NCBI GenBank assembly: GCA_030613285.1
Contig: JAUWME010000171.1
Coordinates: 1-5,806 of the forward strand
DNA: 5,806 nucleotides
Direction: 5' to 3'
Source of the DNA: Candidatus Zymogenus sp.
GTDB taxonomy: Bacteria; Desulfobacterota; Zymogenia; Zymogenales; Zymogenaceae
Below are positions 1 to 5,589 of this stretch, piece after piece (position 1 is the stretch's first letter; every line of letters begins with the position of its first letter). The notes under the pieces were generated by a model. It made no database searches. It saw only the letters and a program-made list of their open reading frames with translations, and had not been told where the DNA came from. Position numbers and translations under genes: made by a program.

Positions 1-533
1 TCGGTCTTCTTCTCAAGAAGAACGAGAAAACCAACAATGAAGATGAGAAAAACGAGGCTCGAATATCCCGCCGTACTCAAAGCTTGTTCGTGCTTGCTAA
101 AATGCTCAGAGGTGGGACCCAAAAGTATTATCACAACAAGGCCGATTACTGCCATGCCGTCAAACACCCGCTCAATCACCACCGTGGCAAGGACAGACCC
201 AGCACTTACATTCTCGATCTTGCCCAGAGCGTAGGCCCTGGCCAATTCACCAAGGCGAAATGGGAGCATATTGTTTGCGCCAAACCCAATGGAAATAGCA
301 GAAAAGAGGTTTCTGAAACTCATGTCCTCCTTGATGGAAGCAGTTAGATAACGCCACCTCAAGACCCTCGAGACATAAGTCAGATAATATATAATCACAG
401 ACAAAACAATGAGATACCAGTTAATGCTTTTTATCTGCTCTATGAACTCAGCGTATCTAAAACCCTTGAGAGAAAGATACAAAAAAAGAAAACCAATAAC
501 AAGGCCCAGGTAAAATTTCCAGTCAAATTTCAT
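1..533 (-). CDS. YbhN/AglD-like flippase-family membrane protein (5' part, runs off left edge)
   Basis: The frame is open from an ATG at 533 to the window edge, giving 177 codons, so the C-terminal part is missing. The protein is polytopic, with hydrophobic segments at about residues 7-22, 39-54, 73-90, 118-139 and 158-173. Family-like motifs are RVLRWRYL (56-63), NNMLPFRLGELARAY (87-101) and ERVFDG (121-126). This pattern is characteristic of the lysylphosphatidylglycerol synthase TM region/UPF0104 family (YbhN, AglD), whose full members are roughly 300-350 residues. Family members are thought to move or handle lipid-linked substrates in the cytoplasmic membrane; the substrate here is unknown. 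The ATG overlaps the ribF stop as ATGA, so translation is probably coupled. The nearest Shine-Dalgarno-like AAGGA lies about 13 nt upstream, which is far, and this also argues for coupling. No lysyltransferase domain is visible, but it would lie outside the window. The family call is confident; the function is not. Confidence 0.85.
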   Translation of the reverse strand, partial: MKFDWKFYLGLVIGFLFLYLSLKGFRYAEFIEQIKSINWYLIVLSVIIYYLTYVSRVLRWRYLTASIKEDMSFRNLFSAISIGFGANNMLPFRLGELARAYALGKIENVSAGSVLATVVIERVFDGMAVIGLVVIILLGPTSEHFSKHEQALSTAGYSSLVFLIFIVGFLVLLEKKT

Positions 534-545
534 AATCCAGTCAAA
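518..545. repeat. 10-bp direct repeat, 18-bp period, spanning the ribF/flippase overlap
   Basis: TCCAGTCAAA occurs at 518-527 and again at 536-545, on either side of the ATGA overlap at 530-533. On the coding strand this reads TTTGACTGGA twice, in the same frame (18 bp is six codons). One copy encodes the end of RibF and the other the first residues of the flippase protein. It could be a small tandem duplication at the gene junction or coincidence. Confidence 0.5.
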
Positions 546-1462
546 ATTCCTTTCGCAAATGCAATATCCCTGTTAATTCGATCCACCAATTCCGAGACTT
601 CCTTGAATTTTTCCTCTCCCCGTATTCGGGCCACAAAAGAAACCTCTATCTCCTCACCGTAAATATCTCCCTCAAAATCGAAGATGTGTACTTCAAAAAC
701 AAACTTGCCGTCGCCGAAAGTGGGATTCTTTCCCAAATTACTCACACCCCCGTACTGCTTGCCCGAAACCATCACGTGAACCACATAAACGCCGTCAGGC
801 GGGATCAAGTTCCCCTCAAAAACAATGTTTGCAGTAGGAAATCCCAAATCCTTCCCCCGGCCAGCCCCGGTTGTAACGCTCCCCTTTATAGCAAATCTCC
901 TCCCCATCAAAAGGGACGCCCTGTAAACTTTCCCGGCAACGATGAGATTTCTAATTGTCGTACTCTTAACAAGCACCCCACCCATCGTAATATCATCCTG
1001 AACATCAACGCCAAACCCCAGCTTTGCCCCCATCTTCTCCAAAAGCTCAATCCCTCCCGTCCTATCCTTGCCCAAGGTAAAATCGTTGCCTACAATAATG
1101 TGTATCACCGAAAGGCTTTTGACCATCACATCTTCAATAAACTCCTCGGCGCTCATCCGATAGAAATCCTTCGACCTCCCAACAACGTAGGTTACACTAA
1201 TTCCAAAAGATTCAATAATCTTCAACCTCTCTTCAAACTTCACGATAATGGGGGGGTCAATTTCACGAAATATCTTTTGCGGATGAGGATTAAATGTCAT
1301 AACGGCGGGAGTGCCGGAAACTTCGCCAGCCTTCTTAACAACGTCTTTAAGAATCGCCTGATGGCCAAGATGAATGCCGTCAAAGTTCCCGATTGTAAGA
1401 ACAGTCTTTTTAAGGAGAGATTGGTATCCCTCCTCCCAGTTTACTATTTCCAATTTACCCAA
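530..1462 (-). CDS. ribF: Bifunctional riboflavin kinase / FMN adenylyltransferase (FAD synthetase)
   Basis: RibF phosphorylates riboflavin to FMN and then adenylylates FMN to FAD in the cytoplasm. The product is 310 residues, the usual length. The N-terminal nucleotidyltransferase domain (about 20-180) shows GNFDGIHLGH (25-34) with its HxGH-type nucleotide-binding signature, TFNPHP (56-61), GNDFTLGKDRTGG (125-137) and STTIR (167-171). The C-terminal riboflavin kinase domain (about 185-306) shows TGAGRGKDLGFPTANI (198-213) with the PTAN motif, GVSNLGKNPTFGD (239-251), the FDFEGDIYGE strand region (261-270) and RGEEKF (281-286). All key motifs of both activities are present. The start is a TTG at 1462 with no recognisable Shine-Dalgarno. 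A second in-frame TTG at 1453 would begin MEIVNW, which also fits the family. A stop lies four codons upstream, so no longer start exists. The stop overlaps the next gene as ATGA. A candidate promoter at 1571-1599 would give a leader of about 100 nt. I see no FMN riboswitch signature in it. Confidence 0.97.
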   Translation of the reverse strand: MGKLEIVNWEEGYQSLLKKTVLTIGNFDGIHLGHQAILKDVVKKAGEVSGTPAVMTFNPHPQKIFREIDPPIIVKFEERLKIIESFGISVTYVVGRSKDFYRMSAEEFIEDVMVKSLSVIHIIVGNDFTLGKDRTGGIELLEKMGAKLGFGVDVQDDITMGGVLVKSTTIRNLIVAGKVYRASLLMGRRFAIKGSVTTGAGRGKDLGFPTANIVFEGNLIPPDGVYVVHVMVSGKQYGGVSNLGKNPTFGDGKFVFEVHIFDFEGDIYGEEIEVSFVARIRGEEKFKEVSELVDRINRDIAFAKGILTGL

Positions 1463-1549
1463 TTTATCAATTTAAAATATTTGCTCAATCTGTTTAAAAT
1501 CCGATTGACCCAACAGATTAATTCCAGTTCATTCCAATCCATTTTTTTC

Positions 1550-1578
1550 TTGACATTAAAAACCTAAATCAATATACT
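1550..1578 (+). promoter_or_regulatory. Sigma70-type promoter for tRNA-Leu
   Basis: A perfect -35 TTGACA (1550-1555), a 17-bp spacer and a -10 TATACT (1573-1578) lie 54 bp upstream of the mature tRNA 5' end. Transcription would begin near 1585 and give a precursor leader of about 48 nt for RNase P to remove. Consensus hexamers at ideal spacing in front of a stable RNA gene make this a strong prediction. Confidence 0.8.
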
Positions 1579-1599
1579 CTCAAACATCCTTTATTTCAA
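1571..1599 (-). promoter_or_regulatory. Candidate sigma70-type promoter for ribF, overlapping the tRNA promoter
   Basis: On the minus strand, TTGAAA (1599-1594) and TATATT (1576-1571) are separated by exactly 17 bp. Transcription would start near 1564, about 100 nt before the TTG start of ribF. Its -10 shares the bases 1573-1576 (TATA) with the -10 of the divergent tRNA-Leu promoter. Hexamers and spacing are seen in the sequence; activity is inferred. Confidence 0.6.
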
Positions 1600-1632
1600 G
1601 AAAAAAGAAGGCAATAAAAATAGTTTTAATAA

Positions 1633-1719
1633 GCCGAAGTGGCGGAACTGGTAGACGCGCTAGGTTCAGGACTTAGTGGGTGTATGCCTGTGCGGGTTCG
1701 ACTCCCGCCTTCGGCACCA
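1633..1719 (+). tRNA. tRNA-Leu (anticodon CAG)
   Basis: A complete class II tRNA of 87 nt including an encoded CCA (1717-1719). The acceptor stem GCCGAAG (1633-1639) pairs fully with CTTCGGC (1709-1715), and A1716 is the discriminator typical of leucine tRNAs. The D arm is GCG (1642-1644) with CGC (1656-1658), its loop containing GG. The anticodon stem CTAGG/CTTAG (1660-1664, 1672-1676) carries the loop TTCAGGA with anticodon CAG at 1667-1669, reading CUG codons. The long variable arm spans 1677-1691. The T arm is GCGGG/CCCGC around TTCGACT (1692-1708). The gene has its own promoter upstream and a terminator about 150 bp downstream, so it is probably transcribed alone. Confidence 0.98.
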
Positions 1720-1752
1720 CCACAACTGTCAGCAATTAAAGTAAAACATTCG

Positions 1753-1871
1753 AGGGTTGCCAATAATCTTGGGAGTAACAGGTGGTGGATGGTAATTACA
1801 GGTTATTTGGGTTGTCGGGGTTGCTCATAAATAGGGTTGCCAATAATTTTGGGAGGGTAACAGTTGGTGGA
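1753..1871 (+). repeat. Two diverged copies of a 37-39 bp direct repeat in the tRNA 3' trailer
   Basis: Copy 1 (1753-1789) and copy 2 (1833-1871) begin 80 bp apart. Both start AGGGTTGCCAATAAT and end GGTGGA or TTGGTGGA; they differ by two substitutions and a 2-nt insertion (GG) in copy 2. The segment between them carries weaker echoes: GGGTTGTC near 1809, GGGGTTGCTC near 1817 and TTACAGGT near 1796. Read on the minus strand, copy 2 begins TGTTACCCTCCC, so it could be the end of a decayed insertion sequence with repeated transposase-binding sites. No transposase is present to support that. Confidence 0.65.
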
Positions 1872-1889
1872 ACTATCCGCCATTTTTTT
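1865..1889 (+). terminator. Rho-independent terminator of the tRNA-Leu transcript
   Basis: T plus GGTGG (1865-1870) pairs with CCGCC plus A (1877-1882), one pair being a G-U wobble, around the loop AACTAT. Seven T follow at 1883-1889. The 5' arm lies inside copy 2 of the direct repeat. The stem is short, but stem, loop and U tract are in the correct order for plus-strand transcription. Confidence 0.65.
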
Positions 1890-2000
1890 ATTCTTCGAGA
1901 AAAGCTGACCGACGTCCATTCACAAATCACATCAAAATAGCAGCACGACTATGAAACCCCAAGAAGTTAATAACACTGCTGTCATTGTCCAACTTCTGTC

Positions 2001-2048
2001 ATTGCGAGAAATTTGCCTACTCTTTGGGTAGGTAAATGGCGAAGCAAT
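2001..2048. repeat. REP-like intergenic palindrome (CATTGCGAG...GCGAAGCAATC type)
   Basis: An imperfect palindrome with outer arms ATTGC (2001-2005) and GCAAT (2044-2048). The inner arms ATTTGCCTAC (2011-2020) and GTAGGTAAAT (2028-2037) pair over 10 bp with one G-T wobble around a 7-nt loop. The outer ends TCATTGCGAG and GCGAAGCAATC resemble a palindromic repeat that recurs between genes in many environmental bacterial genomes. No U tract follows on either strand, so it is not a standard terminator. Only this copy is in the window, so dispersal cannot be shown from here. Confidence 0.6.
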
Positions 2049-2145
2049 CGGGTTATTCCTACCCCCCGGTCTGCGCCGGCTCTTCACTACCCCATAAAAG
2101 AAAAATCTATTTATAAAATAAAAAGCTGCCAACCAATGCCCCTAA

Positions 2146-2916
2146 TCAAACACTTTTGGAGAAGAACTCAAAAATTGCATCGTAACATTCCTCGCTCTTA
2201 TCAACCATCACCCAGTGGCCGGCGCCCTTAATCTCCCTATTGTTAATCTTATTTTTAAAAACAAAATCCTTGGTCACATCCGAAATACTCTCGTCCCCCC
2301 AGATATAGAGAGTTCTGGCATCAATGGTAATAAACTCCTCCCCAGCCTTCGTCTCCCCCGTGGCCTCAACACAGCTCTTCCCCCACGTCAGAAGCGCTGA
2401 CGGGTGGGCCAGCGTCAAGCTCGCAAGAAAGCTCCTAAAGAGAATGTCTTCAGCAATCTGGGAGGTAGCAATGCCGGAAAGTAGCTCATGAAAAGCATTC
2501 GGGTCTTCGTATCCCTTGGTGAGGGATGTCGCAAAGGTATCGGCTTTTGTTAGGTTGCCCTCAATACTGACATAGCCCCGCACCTTGTCCGAAAGCCTTT
2601 CTGCCGTCCATGTCCCGATTATCCCCCCAAGAGAATGGCCCACCAGAAAAATCGGGGCGTCCTTCGCGATATCACCAATAAGGCCCCATAGAACTGCTGT
2701 TGAATCCACGATGGTCTCTGCCCCCGGACGATGGGGACTGACACCAAAGCCGGGAAAGTCAGGCACATAAAGGTTGAACTTTTCTGCAAGGGGCGAATCG
2801 AACGCCTCCACAAATGACAGGCCCGACTCCCCAAAACCGTGAATAAACCAAATGTCTCCTTCACCTTCCACCTTACTATATCGTAAAAAAACATCATCAT
2901 GCGTCATAATTTCCAT
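2146..2916 (-). CDS. Alpha/beta hydrolase-fold enzyme
   Basis: A cytosolic alpha/beta hydrolase of 256 residues, with no signal peptide. The oxyanion-region motif is FIHGFGES (24-31), followed by VPDFPGFGVS (51-60). The nucleophile elbow GHSLGG (93-98) places Ser95. The acid is probably Asp208 in YIWGDES, and the base is His234 in GAGHW, so the catalytic triad appears intact. The cap region between about 125 and 195 is not diagnostic. The frame extends to an ATG at 3003, but the ATG at 2916 follows GGAGG by four bases. From there the protein starts MEIMTHDDVFLRYSKVEG, a normal beginning for this family, while the extra 29 residues look like leader sequence. It lies about 130 bp downstream of the glycosyltransferase on the same strand and may be read through or have its own promoter. 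The substrate is unknown: esterase, lipase, C-C hydrolase and haloperoxidase-like activities are all possible. Confidence 0.88.
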   Translation of the reverse strand: MEIMTHDDVFLRYSKVEGEGDIWFIHGFGESGLSFVEAFDSPLAEKFNLYVPDFPGFGVSPHRPGAETIVDSTAVLWGLIGDIAKDAPIFLVGHSLGGIIGTWTAERLSDKVRGYVSIEGNLTKADTFATSLTKGYEDPNAFHELLSGIATSQIAEDILFRSFLASLTLAHPSALLTWGKSCVEATGETKAGEEFITIDARTLYIWGDESISDVTKDFVFKNKINNREIKGAGHWVMVDKSEECYDAIFEFFSKSV

Positions 2917-3017
2917 TTTTCCTCCACTCTCCTTCAATAGTCTTTGGGAAGCTGCCAAAACTTGCAGATGTAAAAAAGCATCTTCAATCTGGGGAAGACA
3001 CACCGGGCTATCCCAAC

Positions 3018-3023
3018 ATTATA
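3018..3023 (-). promoter_or_regulatory. Possible -10 element upstream of the hydrolase gene
   Basis: TATAAT, a perfect -10 hexamer on the minus strand, lies in the glycosyltransferase-hydrolase gap about 100 bp before the ATG at 2916. At the proper distance upstream only a poor -35 (ACATTA or similar) is seen, and there is no extended -10 TG. The hydrolase may therefore be partly independent of the wecB operon, but the evidence is weak. Confidence 0.3.
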
Positions 3024-3046
3024 GTATTGTCATGTATCATTTAATG

Positions 3047-4156
3047 TTACCTTTTCTTTTCAATCTCTTCCTTGATGATCGTCTCAAGGAGTGTCCCCAC
3101 CCGCTCTATGGAAAATTTATCAGAGACCTCAAATCCCCTTTTAATGATCGATTCTCTCAAGTCGCCGTTTTTTGCGAGCTCCAAAACCGCATTAGCAATC
3201 TCATCTGGGCGATGGACATTGACAAAATATGAGAAATCGTGGGGGGTATCAAATGCCAGAAATGGGGCCACCCTCGTCAAAATCGTCGGGGTGCCCGAAC
3301 TCATCGCTTCTATTGGAGGAAGGCCAAACCCCTCAATCTCCGTTGAAGCGGAGATATAAATATGGCTCTCCCTATAAAGCCGAGAAATCTCGGTCTCGTT
3401 AATCCGCACCAGAAACTTGTCGGCAATATTGAGTTTTCTCTCCACGTCTGGGATGTCGGAAACAGAGACCCGCGTAAAGTGAACAGGAACCCCCTTGCTT
3501 TTGAGGATTCTCACCGCCTCATTTATATCAGGGATGGCCTTGTATTCGATATTGAAATTACCAACAGAAACGATGTTCAGTTTCTTTGAATAATCGAGTT
3601 TTTCCACTTTGGGATGAAAGGCCCCTCTGTCAATCCAGTTTGGAAGCAGATGGCAATCAATGTCAAAGCGTTTCTTGATGTCCTCAACGATGTGGGGAGA
3701 TATCGCCATTTTGACTGTCTGGAGCAGGTATAGGGCGTCAAACCTCTTAAGGTTTTTCTTCCATCCCCTCATCCTCTTTTTATATCTCAACTTTGTTATC
3801 AACCCCTTCGATCTATATTTTTCCGGGACAACCACACCCTCAATCCTCTTTAGGACGTGGGCCGGCTCAAAACCTTGCAGAAAATGGAAAAGGGGGATGT
3901 TCCTCTTTTGCGCCACGGGCCAAAGCGCTTCCACGTCCCTCGGCGCTGTTACAACAAACGCATCGGCATCGGGGAGGTCCTTATCTGAAAAGGAAGGGAG
4001 CATCTCTGGTGAAACTTTCGATTCCCACTCAGCCTCGATGACTTGACTTACCAGACTAACTTCGTGCCCCAGTTTTCTCAAAAGCTCAACGTGCTGCGTC
4101 AAAACCTTGACCCCCCCCGTCATCCCCCAGTAGTTTAATGCATAAACAATCTTCAT
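3047..4156 (-). CDS. GT4-family (GT-B fold) glycosyltransferase
   Basis: A retaining-type glycosyltransferase of 369 residues that probably transfers an activated sugar onto a surface-glycan precursor at the cytoplasmic face of the membrane. The N-terminal domain begins MKIVYALNYWGMTGGVKVL, with the glycine-rich loop (11-15) typical of GT-B acceptor domains, followed by FHFLQGFEP (90-98). The C-terminal nucleotide-sugar domain starts near 192 (KLNIVSVGNFN). It carries SRLYRESHIYISASTEIEG and then EGFGLPPIE, where Glu275 and Glu283 form the EX7E motif of GT4, and MSSGTPTI (285-292). A very basic stretch at 113-138 could bind the membrane surface. The start ATG has GGAG five bases upstream and overlaps the wecB stop as ATGA, so the two are co-translated. 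Donor and acceptor cannot be read from sequence; the WecB neighbour makes an N-acetylated hexosamine derivative plausible. Confidence 0.92.
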   Translation of the reverse strand: MKIVYALNYWGMTGGVKVLTQHVELLRKLGHEVSLVSQVIEAEWESKVSPEMLPSFSDKDLPDADAFVVTAPRDVEALWPVAQKRNIPLFHFLQGFEPAHVLKRIEGVVVPEKYRSKGLITKLRYKKRMRGWKKNLKRFDALYLLQTVKMAISPHIVEDIKKRFDIDCHLLPNWIDRGAFHPKVEKLDYSKKLNIVSVGNFNIEYKAIPDINEAVRILKSKGVPVHFTRVSVSDIPDVERKLNIADKFLVRINETEISRLYRESHIYISASTEIEGFGLPPIEAMSSGTPTILTRVAPFLAFDTPHDFSYFVNVHRPDEIANAVLELAKNGDLRESIIKRGFEVSDKFSIERVGTLLETIIKEEIEKKR

Positions 4157-5313
4157 AAAATCTCCGAAAGAATTTTTACAATCATCAGGGCGGCAGTGCC
4201 GTCCCCGAAGGGGCTGTTTATATTTTTAAATTTCTCGTACTCTTTTTTGTCTCCAATCAACTTTTCCACAGAAGTGATAATTTTTTCGGGGTCTGTGCCT
4301 ACAAGTATCGCCGTACCTGCCGAGATGGCTTCCGGTCTCTCTGTTACCTCCCGTATCAGGAGTACCGGCTTTCCAAGAGAGGGGGCCTCTTCACAAACAC
4401 CGCCGGAATCGGTTATGATGAGTTTTGACAATTTCATAACGTTAATAAAGTCAAGGTATGGCAGGGGGTCAACGAGGCGGATGCTCTCATTGCTGGCAAG
4501 AATCTCGGCGGCCTTTTTTACGCTTGGGTTTGGATGAACGGGAAAGATGACCTTGACATCTTTATTTCTTTCAACCAATTTTAACAAAGCGCCAAATACC
4601 CTCTCCATCGGCTCCCCAAAGCTCTCCCTTCTGTGCATTGTGAGGAGAACAATATTGTCCACATCCGGGTTAAAGTCGCCGAGTATCTCCCGATTTAGTT
4701 CTTTGGGAATTTTAAGCGCCTCTTCAAGAGCATCGACCACACTGTTTCCGGTTACAAAGATAGCCTTTTCGTTTATGTTTTCAGCAATAAGATTTTTCTT
4801 TGCGGTTTCAGTTGGGCAAAAATTAAAATCTGAAAACCGGGAGATTAGGGAGCGGTTTACCTCCTCAGGGTAAGGGTCAAACCTGTCCCATGACCTCAGC
4901 CCAGCCTCAACGTGAGCCACCTTCACTTTGTTGTAGAATGCAGAAAGTGCAGCGGCAAAGGTTGTTGTTGTGTCGCCCTGAACAACAACAACATCGGGCC
5001 TCTCCTTTTTTATAACTTCCCCCACTCCCTCCAAGACCCCAACGCATACTGACGCTATCGATTGATCTTTTGACATCAAGTCAAGGTCGTAGTCGGGGAC
5101 AATATTGAAAACCTCCAAGGTCTGGTCTAATAGCTCCCTGTGCTGGGCGGTAACAAGGACAACGGCCTCCATCGAGTCTTGCCCTTCTTCCTTTACCGCC
5201 CTGACGATGGGCGCCAGCTTTATCACTTCGGGCCTTGTTCCCATTACGATTAGTACTTTTTTCTTGTCCAAATTTCCACCATAGTTTTTTAACTTAAAAT
5301 TGATACCTACCAT
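4153..5313 (-). CDS. wecB: UDP-N-acetylglucosamine 2-epimerase (non-hydrolysing)
   Basis: This cytoplasmic GT-B-fold enzyme interconverts UDP-GlcNAc and UDP-ManNAc, the precursor of ManNAc or ManNAcA units in surface polysaccharides. The frame from 5313 gives 386 residues. Conserved motifs are GTRPEVIKLAPIV (25-37), TAQHRELLDQ (55-64), QGDTTTTFAA (112-121, Asp114), HVEAGLRS (134-141, Glu136), YPEEVNRS (148-155, Glu150), TMHRRES (225-231, His227), TDSGGVCEEAPSLGKP (301-316) and REVTERPE (321-328). Asp114, Glu136 and Glu150 have the same spacing as Asp95, Glu117 and Glu131 of E. coli WecB. The N-terminus is uncertain. The ATG at 5313 has no Shine-Dalgarno and would lie only about 13 nt after the predicted transcription start. 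An in-frame TTG at 5271 preceded by GGTGGA would give 372 residues beginning MDKKKVLIVMGTRPE, which fits the family better. The gene heads the glycan operon and overlaps the glycosyltransferase by ATGA. Confidence 0.95.
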   Translation of the reverse strand: MVGINFKLKNYGGNLDKKKVLIVMGTRPEVIKLAPIVRAVKEEGQDSMEAVVLVTAQHRELLDQTLEVFNIVPDYDLDLMSKDQSIASVCVGVLEGVGEVIKKERPDVVVVQGDTTTTFAAALSAFYNKVKVAHVEAGLRSWDRFDPYPEEVNRSLISRFSDFNFCPTETAKKNLIAENINEKAIFVTGNSVVDALEEALKIPKELNREILGDFNPDVDNIVLLTMHRRESFGEPMERVFGALLKLVERNKDVKVIFPVHPNPSVKKAAEILASNESIRLVDPLPYLDFINVMKLSKLIITDSGGVCEEAPSLGKPVLLIREVTERPEAISAGTAILVGTDPEKIITSVEKLIGDKKEYEKFKNINSPFGDGTAALMIVKILSEIL

Positions 5314-5332
5314 CTTGTTGGCTGTATCATTC

Positions 5333-5362
5333 TTTATAACAAATATTGTCTTTTTATGTCAA
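5333..5362 (-). promoter_or_regulatory. Sigma70-type promoter for the wecB-glycosyltransferase operon
   Basis: On the minus strand, a perfect -35 TTGACA (5362-5357) is followed after 18 bp by TATAAA (5338-5333); reading TTATAA gives a 17-bp spacer. The predicted start is near 5326. This lies just 13 nt before the ATG at 5313 and about 55 nt before the alternative TTG at 5271, so it bears on the choice of start codon. Confidence 0.7.
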
Positions 5363-5589
5363 GTTAAACGGTACGGCTTTTTAGATGTATTGCATATAAA
5401 GTACCCAGACAGAATTTACCAAAGCTTATTATTCTCTTTGACGAAAAACAGTATTATGATAAAGTTAAAGTCGTAAAAATTGAAGTGATTGAGAGGCTGT
5501 TGGTTAATTAACAAGGGAGTCTCATTTTAAAGAGCTGTTTAATACAAGACCTGCTCTACAATTTGACAAATTTTTGGTGTTATAAGGAT

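Larger units (their letters stand above)
1720..2145. other. Gene-free stretch between tRNA-Leu and the alpha/beta hydrolase
   Basis: No convincing protein-coding gene lies in these 426 bp on either strand. The stretch holds the diverged direct repeats (1753-1871), a terminator (1865-1889), the REP-like palindrome (2001-2048) and a short CCGG-N6-CCGG stem (2066-2079). The hydrolase reads toward it from the right and the tRNA from the left, so it is a convergent region. No clear U-tract terminator follows the hydrolase stop. It is 3' to a tRNA, a common integration site, but I found no second copy of the tRNA 3' end in the window. Confidence 0.7.

Noticed and set aside
1487..1519. Inverted repeat AATCTGTT / AACAGATT with a 17-nt spacer in the ribF leader
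   Set aside because: An 8-bp inverted repeat at this spacing is expected about once or twice by chance in a window this size, and no riboswitch or operator signature supports it.
686..1567. 293-codon plus-strand open frame
   Set aside because: It lies opposite ribF, whose motifs are unambiguous; the plus-strand product shows no family pattern and is a shadow.
1639..1830. 63-codon plus-strand frame beginning MAELVDALGSGLSG
   Set aside because: It lies on the tRNA-Leu sequence and is the familiar spurious translation of leucine tRNA genes.
1962..1997. Inverted repeat AGAAGTT / AACTTCT
   Set aside because: Seven-base arms with a 22-nt spacer are within chance expectation, with no U tract or gene context.
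2917..3003. 29-residue N-terminal extension of the hydrolase (ATG at 3003)
   Set aside because: The ATG at 2916 has GGAGG and a family-like N-terminus; the extension has no Shine-Dalgarno and overlaps the likely promoter and leader region.
5368..5511. 48-codon open stretch in frame with the MBL gene, ending at TAA 5509-5511
   Set aside because: It has no ATG, GTG or TTG at a sensible place and no recognised family; the lysine/valine-rich translation is what A+T-rich spacer gives. It could be a decayed gene end, but I cannot support it.
5563..5586. TTGACA followed by TATAAG before the MBL gene
   Set aside because: The spacer is only 12 bp, and with a 17-bp spacer the -10 would fall on the start codon, so this is not a credible promoter.
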